Positions 34,331 to 50,411 of a stretch of 64,000 nt of DNA are shown here, one piece after another. The position numbers and the translations under genes were made by a program. Position 1 is the stretch's first letter. Each line of letters starts with the position of its first letter. The notes under the pieces were generated by a model that made no database searches, was not told the DNA's origin, and saw only the letters and a program-made list of their open reading frames with translations. The stretch is from Suillus spraguei (Eukaryota > Basidiomycota > Agaricomycetes > Boletales > Suillaceae): the NCBI GenBank assembly GCA_016800925.1, contig JABCPU010000126.1, positions 1 through 64,000 of the forward strand. The letters run 5' to 3'.

Positions 34331-35603
34331 TCAACACCTTTCGAGGTCCTCTCCCCCGTAATGTCCCACTTGCCGAACAGAAGACTGCGTGTTTAGATGA
34401 ATAATTGACCTCTGGATACCGGGAAAAAAACTTACTCAAATGCGGCCATGATAGTCCACTTACGGTTGTCCGCTTCTGGGAAAACAAGAGACCGAGAACT
34501 ATAAAACACCTGAAGTAACGCATCACACATCGGATCAATCTCCAAATGAAATTTCAATCGAAAACAAACCTCATCGTCTACTTCATCCTGTTTTCGCGGG
34601 AGACAATGGAGGAACTTCCAGTCTGGATTTGCACCACCTTCGCGACAGAGAGCTTCCGTAACTTGATAGCCAGCAAAGTCCTTCAAACGCTGTGCCTTCT
34701 CAGCTTCTTGGCCCATTGAAATCCTATGACGTAAGATGTATAGATGACCACATGCCCAAGTGAGCACGGAGTGACATACCAGGTATCGGTGACCACAACA
34801 TCTGCACCTTTTACAGCTTCCCGGGGATCGTTGCTCCAGACAATGTGCTTGTCACACCCAAGCTCAACGACACGGTCCCAAACAGGCTTAGGAGGGTTAT
34901 ATTGGGGTTGTGGAGGTGTTGCAACGCGAACCTTGTGACCCAGACGGGGGTAGGTCACCAGCATGTCGTGGAGGACATTTGCAGAGTCACCGACGTATGC
35001 AATTGTGAGTGGTCGTAATGGAGGAAGAGGTTTTATAGGTGAAGGGGCTGGTGTATCGGGTGAGAAGAGGTGTGCATGTTCTTGAAGTGTCAAGAGGTCC
35101 GCAAGAACTTGTGTTGGATGCCAAAGTGACGATAAAGCATTGAGCACAGGCACTGGAGAGTACCTTGCGAGTTCCTAAAATAAACTATTTAATAGGAATA
35201 GTGGACGAGGGAAATGTCGCACCTCGATCTCCTCGTGAGCACCGACGCGTGCGAATATGCCTTGGCACATACCCCCGATGACTCGTGCAGAGTCACGAGG
35301 AGTTTCGTTCACACCAAACTGTATATCATCAGAACCCAGGAAAACGGCACGTCCACCCAAAAGAACGGCGGCGGTCTCCGCTGCAACACGAGTGCGCGTG
35401 CTGCGTTTTGAAAAGAGAAGAGCAATAGACTTGTTGAAAAGAGACTGAGAGGGCATTCGAAGGTTACTCTTTTTCTTGGTCGAGTGTTGTGGAGCCATCC
35501 AAGGCATAGACAGATGTTTCAGGTGATGAGCATGGCTAACAAGTCGATTGATTTGGGGACCACTGAGGTCTGCGAGCGTCATAAGACGTGGAATGACAGA
35601 CAT
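34331..35603 (-). CDS. ARG3: Ornithine carbamoyltransferase
   Basis: Converts ornithine and carbamoyl phosphate to citrulline in arginine synthesis. The N-terminal '[20 protein letters not shown]' is followed by the carbamoyl-phosphate motif S-x-R-T-R ('[13 protein letters not shown]'), '[20 protein letters not shown]', '[12 protein letters not shown]', '[16 protein letters not shown]', '[14 protein letters not shown]' and the ornithine-site 'FLHCLPRK'. The last exon ends '[16 protein letters not shown]'. Compared with the family, a Pro-rich insertion ('[18 protein letters not shown]') follows '[10 protein letters not shown]'. No clear mitochondrial presequence precedes the start, so it is either cytosolic as in yeast or uses an internal signal. 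It shares a 350-bp divergent promoter with the JmjC gene. Confidence 0.92.
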
Positions 35604-39367
<3,764 letters not shown>

Positions 39368-40235
39368 AACTGGTCAGAAAACAAGAAGTTATACTTATTT
39401 TTCATTCAGAGCTGGGACAATTCGTTTTAGGTACATTATTAATGGTGTTTTCCTTGTGATGTGTGTATTCTTAGAAATTCACCGCCATCAGTTGTTCTTG
39501 CTTCCCGTGAAACGTTGACAGATGCCACTAGGAAGTGGGAAAGCAAAAGCCTGACGATCGTATATCGCAATAGTTGAGCTTGTGCGCGAAGTCGCGAGTC
39601 GACTTTGGATTGACCCCTGACCCACGCGGTCACATACATTCAGACATTAAGATGCCGACCTTCACTTCTCGACTTCGTTGGTAATAGAACCTTGCCGTCT
39701 GGACATCGTCAGTCATCTTGAACTTAACGCTCCACCATTTTGCAACACACACCAGTCCATCACGTGTCGACGGCCTCACAAGATCTTACTCAAGTTACTA
39801 GTAAGCCATATAAACCTTCCAAACGATCTGTTCATGTCAAGATATGATCATCGACGTCGCTTTGGTACGTACTCATCCTTCATTCTTTTACATATGCGAT
39901 CACTCCTTGTTACATGCCTCACACACGTTTACCTTTGATTCACTGTCTCAATCAGCGTATTAATTCGATCGAATATTCTCGCTCAGTCTTTCGATCCAAG
40001 ACTAAGGTGAGATCCCTTTTTCATCGTTCTAGTCACTTCTACACACGTTTCCTGACTATTACTCTACTTAGTCCCCGTTCCGTACCTAGTCCGAGCCTCT
40101 TCAGATCTTGAGTGTTCACGCGTCGTCAACTCTAATATTTCGTAACAACAAATGAACATATGTATTTATCACCCTACAACTCAATACAAATATCGGAAGG
40201 TGCTAGAGTAAATACTTGATAAGATACTCTGTTCT
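39368..40235. other. Intergenic, no recognisable gene
   Basis: The region between the convergent ends of the JmjC (+) and F-box (-) genes. Short frames at 39678-39938 and 39439-39639 do not resemble known proteins. Confidence 0.5.
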
Positions 40236-41948
40236 CTAAATGCCAATGACCTCGAGCCTCCTAATATTATCATCAGTAGTATAATCCACGTTGTTGAGCA
40301 TATAAACGTTATCCTTATCGAGCCATATGTCCTCCAGGTCAATAGCTCTCATCTTCCTGTCCGATACTACCTCGACGTAAGGCAGCGATGTCGTTAGACT
40401 CCGCCTGTACAGTTCATAGTATTCGGTGATGTCTATCGTAGATGGTTCTTTGACCACTCGTCCTAGACCCTGCCTATTCTTCACAGCTATTGGACTAAAG
40501 TCCATCATATGCAATTCATACTCCTTAGGAAATTCCGGGAAGGCCATGTGCGTGCCAATTGGGAATGCCTGCAAGACTCGATTTCCGCTGACATGAATTT
40601 TGCATTCATATGAGTGCTGGAAAATACGAGTATTTGACGGGCCCCAGTCATTCCATGATATTGGCGTTTCTGCTGTCATTCCTGCAAGGTCGAAGAAAAT
40701 CCTGGTGGATATGATGTAGACTCGGTTCGCATCCGTTGTAATACATAATAACCGGTGCTTAGGGTCCGAGGTGTGCATCGATTCGTTGCTCTGCACCTGC
40801 GTTTGCAGGCGATCAATATCATCCATCGGAAGGAGACACTGTTTGACCAGCCATCGCTCGGGTGACTGGAAGCACGCCAGCAATTGCGGCGTCTGAGACA
40901 TATCCTCGATTGAATAGATCTTTAAATCGATGGTGACAACCAGCACTCTATTACTTCCGAGGAAACAAAAATCGCCGAGTCGCGTTGTGTCGCTGAGAAT
41001 GCTCTAGTTAGAGAATCAACCTTCCAGTCTTTCAATTATTGCTGAGCAGCGCTCACATTAGAAGTGGTCGAGTGTCGCCAGTCCCAAATTTGCAACTGCC
41101 ACATCTTCAAAGGCCAGGTTTCGACACGTGAAATGAGCAAGGAGCGTCGCAAAGCGATATGCTTCCCGAAACCTTTGAGCTCCGTACGCGTTGTTGTAAA
41201 CCTGTTTCCGTCGTACCCGGGCGACCCCGATAGAATTAGTTTCGGTCCAGCAGCTTGGGGGTGAACACTATCACCACCCAGGGCTCTGAGGTTAATATAG
41301 GTCGTCCCGTCGTCAACAAAATACGCAACAGCGATTAGGTTTTGCGTTGGGTCCATGAACACATCATCAGAGTAGCGCACTGGACACAACGTTCCTGGGG
41401 ACCATTCGCGCGCAAATGTCTGTTGTGAGCGCTTTGGCACTATTGGAATGATCCAAGCCAGGTCTGTATTTTTATCCCACAAGGAGAAATGTCCGTCAAT
41501 GATGGTTTTCCTTTCATCGCACATCTCTATTGGAAAGATGATTGTTTTGAAAGAGTGCGAGTCAAACTTAAACCATGCGTGGGATCTGTCCCTCAAGAAT
41601 CGTAGGCGTTCTGAAATCGCAGTGCGGTCGTTCGTGTTGGAAACACGGAGCTGTTGTTGGCCACTCAGTTCAACGATATACTGAAGCACGGAGGAGGATA
41701 TGTACGTCCGGAGAAGGGCCTTACATACCTACAAGAGGATTATCGTCAGTATAAAAATATAATGATAAGATGATGCAGCACGATCATACGGTGTAACTCA
41801 CAGACGCACAACGAAGAAGATCTCGGCAAGGAAGGAAGCTGAGAATGTAGAACCTTAGTTCTTCAGGAAGAGACAGTAGCCCTGCTTTCTTAACAAAGTA
41901 AGCTGTATGACTAGTATTCTCTACTATCGGGGAGGTGGAAGTCATCAT
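40236..41948 (-). CDS. F-box protein of the mushroom type
   Basis: The first exon starts at the tandem ATG at 41943-41948 and soon gives the F-box: 'LLSLPEELRFYILSFLPCRD' and 'LLRCASVCK', the part that binds Skp1 in SCF ubiquitin ligases. The rest is a long beta-rich region ('CPVRYSDDVFMDPTQNLIAV', 'LWDKNTDLAWIIPIVP', 'NRVLVVTIDLKIYSIED', 'YECKIHVSGNRVLQAFPIG') of the kind found in the expanded Agaricomycete F-box families, presumably for substrate binding. It ends 'DDNIRRLEVIGI'. Introns near 41730-41800 and 40990-41030 join the frames. The substrate is unknown. A decayed relative of its 5' end lies at 52.6 kb. Confidence 0.75.
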
Positions 41949-42234
41949 GAAGGAAGTTTAAGCCACCAAGTGGACTGTTCAACTTGAAACACCTTCCATT
42001 CAAGTCCGCGGTAACTGCGCGGTTCCCGCCGGCTATTTTACATAGCCACCCGCTACTACAAAGGAATGATTTTGGAGTGCAACACCGGAATAATCGTGTA
42101 CTAAATATCCTTTGATTGGTCCTGCAACGTAACTGCGGTATCAATATTTATCCCCCTTCCAAACACAGTATCTTCTTCTACAATATATAAGCACGAGATA
42201 CCGCCGGCTCGGGTGCAATTGTGTCCAACACGTC

Positions 42235-42940
42235 ATGCTGTGTCGCTGTGCGTTGATGTTTTTGTCTCCTTTCTTTTTCCTGTTTGCTCCTCTTTTATTC
42301 ACTACTATGGCAATGTCCACTTCATTTCACGGAGTTGTTGGTCTTACAAATGGAAATCGCTATCAGATTGACAGAAAGAACTTTTGGCGATACGATGGAT
42401 TCATGGCTACTCCAGAACTTGGAGACATTCATGTCAATGTGTTCACCTTCAGTGCGAACACAGCCTCAGCTGAAGATGGCATTTATCTTTTGGATGCACG
42501 TACCACAATTGGCCTGATTGTGGATGATGAAGGCAAATCAGCCCACTCCCTTCATCTATTTGCTAATGATGTAACATCATCTCTTTGCCATTTTCTTCCC
42601 CTATTTTTTTGCTCATTCATTTGTTCTAATAGGACTTACAACCTATGCCTGATGGTGCTTGTGCATTTCTGACTGTCATCATAGCAGGCAAATTTTCGCA
42701 TGGCACCTTTCAACTCAAGGAAGAGAATGGTTTTGACATGGATGTGTCTCAATATGTTGCTGGCCCACAACAGAATATGTGAGCCCATTGCTACTATCCT
42801 AAAGGGCACCCATGCTTTACAAAACACCTTTGCCCACCGCTAGCAAGCATATAGTTGTGCAGGGCACTGTTCAAAAAATCATGGGAGATCGCTGTAACGA
42901 ACATATATTGGCGCTGGGCTTAAAACCCCATCTTTTGACA
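42235..42940 (+). pseudogene. Helitron-associated ORF, possible OB-fold protein
   Basis: Exon 1 gives 'STSFHGVVGLTNGNRYQIDR', 'LGDIHVNVFTFSANTAS' and 'EDGIYLLDARTTIGLIVDDE'. After an intron ending TTCTAATAG at 42632 comes 'LQPMPDGACAFLTVIIAGKF', then a stop after 'GPQQNM', and further on 'CYYPKGHPCFTK' and 'KHIVVQGTVQKIMG'. The alternation of short beta-like strands suggests an RPA-like single-strand DNA-binding fold, which Helitrons often carry. This is an inference from position and pattern rather than a recognised family. A TATA-like ATATATAAG lies about 50 bp upstream. Confidence 0.35.
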
Positions 42941-43249
42941 CTCGTCTCATGTCTACAGGAGTTACCACTTGTCCATGGCCATCTTACCCCTTTAGCATTA
43001 CCAGCGGCATCTCATGCTTACCGCACACTGTACTGACTACCGCACCTCGTTCCACGTACCAATGTCCTCCCATGTCCTTGCCACATCCGCATAGCTCCAT
43101 TTGGTGTATCATTTGTTTTATGTTCATTATCACTGATTCCACGGCAAGCCTTATTACATGTTGCCTCATGCCGCAGTGCCTTGTGCTATGTTTACTTACG
43201 GCGGTTACTACACTCCAGCGCTACTGATCTCGCCTAGAGTATTCCGGAT

Positions 43250-44590
43250 ACATACAATTTAGGATATAAGCACTGCATACCCCGCACGATACAGTACCTG
43301 ATTTTACACCATTGCACGTACTATAGGTCAGGATTATTGTCTAGCTCTGGATCCACCCAGTAGTAGACATAGTCTTTAAAGTTCCTTATCGCTCGTTAAT
43401 CTATCACACTTGTTCTCTGTTACCACTGGCATACCACTGGACTTTTGACTGTTATTTTGACTGAACTTCTCATGCACCACTACTTTACCACTGAAAGTAC
43501 TGCAGCTTTCTTTACTGTTTCTTCGCACCGCTCGCAACTTTTGTTACAGTTGTATGTGCCCCTATTCATTTCCCCTTTATCTTCTTACTTGTATATCATG
43601 TCACATGACTCCAACTCATATGCTCAACGCATCTGTACAACACATGCCTTCCTTATTAGGATACACAGTTACATTCTCACGGTTACCTGGTCTGTGCGCA
43701 CATATCTACCTATATAAGCACAGTGTACTTGTAGTAGATTCTTTACTTTAATCTTACTGGGTTTTACCTGGAACCTCCTTCGCTTAGGTCTCCAACCTAA
43801 GTCATCTTGAATCGTCTCTAAGTCTAAGCACTCCTTAGCCTTAGTCTCTATTCTTGTAGAACCTCTTAGACTTGTCTTTGAGGCTGAACCCTTGATCGTA
43901 CTTGGAACGCGTTCCTTGTACTTTCACCTTGTCCTCTTTTGGACATTGTAAGAACTTCCCAGCAGACTGACTGTGTCTTTTCACTGTCGCTGGTGACGCC
44001 ATCCCAGTCGTAACAACTTTACCATTACCGCTGATATCATCACTCGACATCGCTTGCTCAACGCAACTGTTTCTGACTATATCTCGACCACAGTAGCACT
44101 GCTACACATGACGCTAGTTCCGGTGGCATCATTGCTGACCACGGCAACTTACCACTGACCACGACACTTCTTTCGCACATAAGTTGACTTGAACTTGACC
44201 ATACTAATAGGCATCCCCCTTTAGGGTCGAACACTCTTGTTCTCACAAGTGAAGCAGACTAGACGGAGCGCAAGACTCACATACTAACTTAGGAGGTAGT
44301 TTATCTACAGCCCAGGTTAGGTTGTATCTTTACATCGCTGCATTGTGACAGTTAAAGACATCGCTTTAGGACCTTCAGACATGGCTACTACAACTGATGA
44401 CAGTTCTGAGGTGGCTCCTCCTACTACACTCAATCAGTTTGACTGGGGGGGCGCCCAGAAAGAAATGGAGCAAGGTAAATCCAAGGGGAAAGCCAAAGAG
44501 AAAGGCAAAAAGGAGGATGATGAGGAAAGTGACGGTAAGAGCGATGGCAAAAGAGCACGTGACAATGACGAAGGGATACTGGTGCTTTGA
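43250..44590 (+). other. Possible LTR and start of a gag gene
   Basis: Non-coding DNA rich in repeated TACCACTG words leads to a TATA box (CTATATAAGCACAGTG) near 43710 and a CT-rich leader of several hundred bases. A short ORF follows at 44345-44590 ('ATTTDDSSEVAPPTTLNQFD') rich in Lys and Glu. This layout resembles an LTR with R/U5, leader and the beginning of gag. No second LTR, protease or reverse transcriptase was found, so it would be a truncated insertion inside the Helitron. Confidence 0.3.
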
Positions 44591-44669
44591 CATCTTCTGC
44601 TTCACCTCACAAAGCTATCTGCCTTTCCAAATAACAAATCTTTTATTCTGTATTTAACATTGAATTCTA

Positions 44670-47600
44670 ATGGCTGTTCCTCATGACAAGGATCAATTGC
44701 GAAAATGTTGGTCTCGAGCTGATCCTCTTCATGCTGCAGAAGAGAGGATTCAACGTTGGCGAGTGGTGCCACAATCAGTTAGTGCATTGATTTTGGTCAA
44801 TGAATTGCATTGTGATCCAATGAATGTGTTTAGCACAATGCTCATGATATCTTTGGTGCTCAATGTCGACTACCATATTTACCCCTCTTGACTCCAAGTC
44901 CTGCTCCACCCTCACAACATTGTCCTTCTTCTGTTCCTGTCCTTTGGTGGGTCAATCTTCAAGTGCATCGACCGGCACCTATGACTCAGGCGACATGGAA
45001 TTGACAATGTGTGCATTGTGACACTTTATTGTTGTCAACTGAAGCAAATAGCTTCTGTTGCGGAAATGGCACTCACGTCCTACCACATCTACATCCCCTT
45101 CCTCCATGCATAGGACAGTTATTAAATAACCATGCGCACCATTGTCACTTAGTGGAATTCAATCGTGTCGTCAACAATCTGTTTTCTTTTGCAGGAATTG
45201 GAGTTTCGGGAGGATTTCAACATTTTTCGACTGGCATTGGAGCTGGACCCCTGCAGTCACCATCACTGGTCATAGGAATATACAGAACACTCGATTCATT
45301 GGTTTTTGTATGATGAATGTCAGCAGGAATTCAAAGCTCAACAATTCGGAGTGCATAGCACCATCGTGCAGGCCATTGAGAGTGATCTTAATGCCGTCAA
45401 TCCATACATTCATCATTTACATCGCTTTCGCCAGTCCTCATGGTGCACTTGCCGCATTTTGGAAATAAAGGACTTCTCATCGAATGGGGATTTTGCTGCT
45501 GTTATGCATGCTTCCAACTCAACATCAATTAATCCTCGCTCTATTATCATTTGGCGCCATGGCAATCATCAACCAGAGTTCATTAACATTCTGTTGCATC
45601 ACTATGAACCTCTTCATTATGTGCTTTTATTCCCTCATGCAGACATTGGTTGGGGGATTGATAATCTACCTGGGATTCTTTGCCTCTCACAAATTGATTG
45701 GTATCGCAGTTGCTTACTGGCCAACAATGACAAACATTTCTCAATCTTTGGGCGACTAACATGTGAATACTTAGTTGATATGTATTCCCGCACAGAAGAA
45801 GAGCGGCTAGCTTACATCCTACAAGAACATCGCTTTCACGGTCATGAAGTTCATGCAAATGCAGCTATTGCTGCAGGCGATAATGACAATAACGAAGAAG
45901 ACTTTCATCCAGACATCAAGCTGCCTGCCAGCTTTGTCGGCTCACAGGCTTGGTCATCAGAACAGACCGCAGATGCTATGGCTCTTGGTCGAACATTTGG
46001 AAAGCCGATGTTCTTCTGCAGTTCGAGAATGCCTAGAACCTGGACAGTCTGCATCAGACATCCCTATCGTAGTCACACGAGTCTTCAAATCACAACTGGA
46101 AAAAGTTCTATGTCTTCTTCAAACGTGCTTTGGTACCAAAAAATACATGATCAAAGTCATTAAATTTCAGAAATGTGGTTTCCCCCATGCACATATCATT
46201 ATAAAGGTGTGCACATATCGATTGATGAATCACTGAGAGCTGATTTCACCACAAACTATCTGTTCACACTAGGTAAAGCCTGAACCCCCTCTAGAACTGC
46301 TAGACACCATCATATGTGCAGAACTCCCACAAGATGACCCTGTGCTGCATCACAAAGTAGAGAAGTATATGTTACATGGCCGAGATCACTTGATTCGGCC
46401 AGGGAGCAGATGCAATCGAGATGGTCGGTGCATCTATGGATTTCTGCATTGCACCCAACCATCCACGACAATGGATGAACATGGGAGAATCCATTGGCAT
46501 CAACATGAAGAAGAAGACATGTGGGTGGTGCTGTATTGTCCCGCACTGCTTTCCTTCGCTGATTGTCACTTTCACTTCGACGTTGTATACACTGCCAAGG
46601 TTTTCAGCTACCTCTATAAGTATCTCTACAAAGGACCAGACACTGCACATTTTGCAATTGAAGAAGAGATGGAGAACAATGAACCGGTCGCTTTAAATGA
46701 GATTTGTGATTATCAAAAAGTGAGGTACTTATCAGCACCAGAAGCTGCATAACATATCCTCAGCTTCGAGGTCACTTGTAAGGAACCCTCAGTCACAAAC
46801 CTTCCCATCCACCTGCCTGGACGAAATGTCCCTCAATTTCATCAAGAAGGAGGAGAGAGATCATCCACCTCTCTTTTGAACTGTTATTTTCTGCAGGCGT
46901 GTGAACTTCATTATGAAGAATATCTCGAGCAGTTTGTACTCTACTCATACACCCCAGAAGATGAGCTCACAGCCAACGATTATCTTGAGAGAAGAAGAGA
47001 TGGTGTGATTCGAGAGACAGCATCAAGATGCATGCATTTGGAGAAAGTTGCTCGAATTCAAACAGTTTCTATCCAATAAGGAGAGCTTTTCTACCTTTGG
47101 ACACTTCTTCTCCATTGTGCAGCAGCTTCATTTGTTGACCTTCGCACAGTCCAAGGGATCATCTTTAATACTTTCCATGAAGCTGCATGTGATCTTGGAT
47201 TGTTCGACAATCATAATGAAGGATACCTTGCGCTACAAGAAGCCATTGAATGCCTACACACACCTGCTCAATTGCGTTTTTTGTTCGCACAGATCATACT
47301 AGAAGGATATGCAGCCATGCCGCTGTGGATGGAATTTCAAGAGGTGCTGTGTATTGATCATATTGAAAGGCTTGGAGATCAGATTGGTGGTCACAAGTTT
47401 TCTCTGCAAATCATCAATGATCTGCTCTCTCAGTCTGGACGACACCTTGCAGACTTCAGCCTTCCTTCTCCTGTAAGATGAACCATCGAAGTCTACAATG
47501 AAGAAAGGTATCTGCGCAACAACCACTTGGCATTTGAAGCACAAGGCTACAACATGCTCGAGCAATTGAATGGGGAGCAACATCAGATTCTCGACACCAT

Positions 47601-48965
47601 ATTGGAGAGTATTAATGAAGGCAGAAACAACTTCTTTTTTATTGAAGGTCATCCCAGTCATGGGAAAATGTTCTTGGTCAAGACACTTTCATCTATTCTA
47701 CGGGCACGAGAGCAGATTGTGCTTATCATCAGAAGCAGTGCACTAGCTGCAACTGCATACAAGTGTGGACGCACTGCACACCACATGTTTGGCATACCAG
47801 TGACTGATGACAATGTTGACTTACATAGCTCCATTCACCCTCACTCACCTCGCGCAGACCTCATCCAAAATGCCAGTATGATTGTTTGGGACGAGCTTCC
47901 TGCCATCAACAGAGCTGCATGGGAAAGCATTGACGAGCTTTTCCACATCATATGCAACCGAGCAGTAATTCCATTTGGAGGAAAGACTTTCATAGGATTA
48001 GGAGACTTTCAACAAGCAGGTCCTGTTGTCAGCGGAGCAGGTGAGATTGCAACTCTTGTGGCATCAGTGAAATCATCTACACTGTGGCGACACATTTGAA
48101 TCTTAAATCTCCACACACTGATATGCAGCATGGGGGACCCAAGATTCACAGCTTTCATAGACCACATTGGAGAAGACTGCTCTGGAAACTAACAGACTCT
48201 CGCGCTCATTGCAGCAACCACAAACATTGATGAGAGTGTTGAATTCTTATTTACTGAACTCGTTCTCGAAGACCCTGAGACATGTCTGCAGCATGCATTC
48301 CTCTCACCTCTCAATATCTATGTTGATGAATTCAACGACCACATTTTAGAAAGATTGCCAGGTGAATTTCGTGGATATCACCTATTTGCATAATTTGCGA
48401 ATAATACATCTGACGAGAATGCGCAGAGTCTTACTTTGATTCAGACAGCTTGAAGGAAGCAGAGCATTCTGCATTAAATGGACCAGAGAACACACCTGAC
48501 TATCTCACGATGTTGACTCACCCTGGTGTACCTCCTCATTGCTTAAAACTGAATTGCATTTGTGCCATTCAATGGAACATATCGGTGGAGAAAGGTCTGG
48601 TTAGAAATGCGCGCGTGCGTGTCATTGCTCTCCACTGTCAATTCATCGAAGTCCAACTCCTACATATGCACAAAAGCCACTGCATCCCACGTATCAACTT
48701 CTCCTTTCATCCACACCATTCTTCGTGGACCGTTAACTGTAGGCAATTTCCACTGCGCGCGGCATACGCAACAACTTTCAATGGTTGCCAGGGACTCACA
48801 CTGGCGTGCACGGTACTTGACCTGTGGACGGATCCATTTGCTCATGGCCAATTGTACACCATGTTGTCGAGGGTGAGAGCACCGAGAGATACACTGTGTC
48901 TGTTTGCAGAGACAAATGAGGTACAGGACTGTGCGAATATCGTGTTTCCTCACTTGCTACTGTAA
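44670..48965 (+). pseudogene. Helitron Rep/helicase, broken
   Basis: Rep-type endonuclease fused to a Pif1-family helicase. N-terminal Cys/His region: 'ANSFCCGNGTHVLPHLHPLP' and 'GIGVSGGFQHFSTG'. Helitron_like_N: 'LYDECQQEFKAQQFGVHSTI' and 'HYEPLHYVLLFPHADIGWGI'. Rep domain part: 'KVIKFQKCGFPHAHIIIKV'. Then 'RPGSRCNRDGRCIYGFLH' and 'KVFSYLYKYLYKGPD'. Helicase: 'LNGEQHQILDTILESI', Walker A 'FIEGHPSHGKM' (Thr after GK replaced by Met), Walker B 'MIVWDELPAI', 'FIGLGDFQQAGPVV' and C-terminal 'FPLRAAYATTFNGCQGLTLA' and 'LYTMLSRVRAPRDTLCLF'. At least eight stops or frameshifts separate these blocks, for example near 46165, 46750, 47080 and 48100, so it is inactive. Confidence 0.88.
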
Positions 48966-49329
48966 TGTAAATACACGCTGTGTGCCATTGAAGATAAGAC
49001 CGAAGGCATGTCCTTGTATATTATATTAAGCAAGTCAACTCACTAGAGTTGCTGGTCCCTTGCTATTGTAGCAATTGATTTTGTCGAGCATTGTTGAAAT
49101 ATTGGCTATTGCTGATACCATGAAAATTGTTGGAACCTCATTGATGCCAATAAACTTGAACATGACTTCTAGGAAATCATTGACCTGGTTGCATTAATGC
49201 CCTGATTTTGGACCTGATGAACAACTTGTATCGACTTTGTCCTATTCTCTAAAGGATTTTTGCCAGATGCTGGGTTAAATGCTGGGGCAAGGGCCTCATG
49301 ACAGCACCCATCATGCCTGCCGTATGCAG
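48966..49329. other. 3' flank of the Helitron remnant
   Basis: No gene. The Helitron 3' terminus probably lies here. GTATGCAG at 49322-49329 is the left target duplication of the hAT element that follows. Confidence 0.5.
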
Positions 49330-50411
49330 TAGTGTTGCCATCGAAGTGAAGTGACTTCGAGGTAACTTCACTTCACTTCGAAAACATGAGACTTCGGTTA
49401 ACTTTGTTGTTCCGAAGTCAGTCGAAGTGCCACTTCATTCACTTCGAGAGGTGAACCAAAGTTACCATGCATATTACTTCTATGTCTGAAGCCCTTTATC
49501 TGCCTCCCATATTTATCATATATTTCAGTGTTTTAACAATAAAACACCACTGTACATCCTAAGTACATTCAATATAGGCTTTTCGCACATTTTCTCAGAC
49601 ATTCGCTAAGTCAGTTTCATGATTGAATTGAAATCTGTGAGAAAAGGTACCCTGAAAGTTCACTCTCACAGATAGCTGCACAAAACATTGTTGTCCATTT
49701 CGAAACAAAATTTCCACTACTCATTGGGTGGCCTCACTCCAAGAGCAAGTTTTCTTCCAAGTAGTCGGTCACAGTTTCCTCCAGGCTTGCCTGCAGCACT
49801 GCATATCCCAAGGCTCACAAACTCTGGCTTATCAGTTTCACAATCAGTAACACCAAACAGGATGATATTGGGAGGTACATCCACTATTTTGCAATAGATG
49901 AAAATAATATTTTGTAGCAAAAAGAACATATATTCTTGTTGCTTTTGCTTCATCTGTCCCTTCTGAATGAGTTTTCTCATCCAGCAAAGAGACATGCGCA
50001 GGTGTGCTAACCTCTTCACCAAAAGTTCTTGAAGTTTTATATATACTTAAGTTCTCTTACAAGCAAGACCAGTTGAATTGCATGTCCCATCAGGTCCCAT
50101 CTTGTTGCAGAAGTAGGTTATACTATTTCAAGGCCAGTATGTAAGAATGCCATAGACGAGCTCATGGTAACGGGCAAGCCTGACGAAGTTACTTAGCTGC
50201 TCGCAAATGAAAATGAGAACTAATCCTCGTCCAGGTCTTGGATTATGCTGTAACAAGCTCTGAGCTAGATTACTAATATATTCTCAGACTTGTCTGTGAC
50301 TTCGCGAAGTGTAACGAACTGCACTTCAAATAACTTCATTGACATCGAAGTCTACCAAAGTGTCTCAAATTTACACTTCAATTTGCTTCAGTTCGCTTTG
50401 CGGCAACACTA
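49330..50411. mobile_element. Non-autonomous hAT element, 1,082 bp
   Basis: Ends in the 10-bp inverted repeat TAGTGTTGCC/GGCAACACTA and is flanked by an 8-bp target duplication, GTATGCAG (49322-49329) and GTACGCAG (50412-50419), one base apart. Both features are standard for the hAT superfamily. Inside each end are many copies of CGAAGT/ACTTCG, the usual subterminal binding-site repeats. The interior has no transposase; a 101-codon frame on the minus strand is not recognisable. It must have been mobilised by a transposase from elsewhere. Confidence 0.9.

Larger units (their letters stand above)
42235..48965 (+). mobile_element. Decayed Helitron
   Basis: The segment contains a possible OB-fold-like ORF followed by a Rep/helicase gene, the content of a rolling-circle Helitron. 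The 5' TC and 3' CTRR termini with the subterminal hairpin could not be placed. A candidate CACTAG is at 49040-49045. The middle (about 43.25-44.6 kb) looks like an LTR insertion. Limits given are those of coding sequence only. Confidence 0.7.

Noticed and set aside
49030..49050. CACTAG as the definite Helitron 3' end
   Set aside because: The expected stem-loop 10-12 bases upstream is not clear, and the 5' TC end was not found, so it is left as a candidate only.
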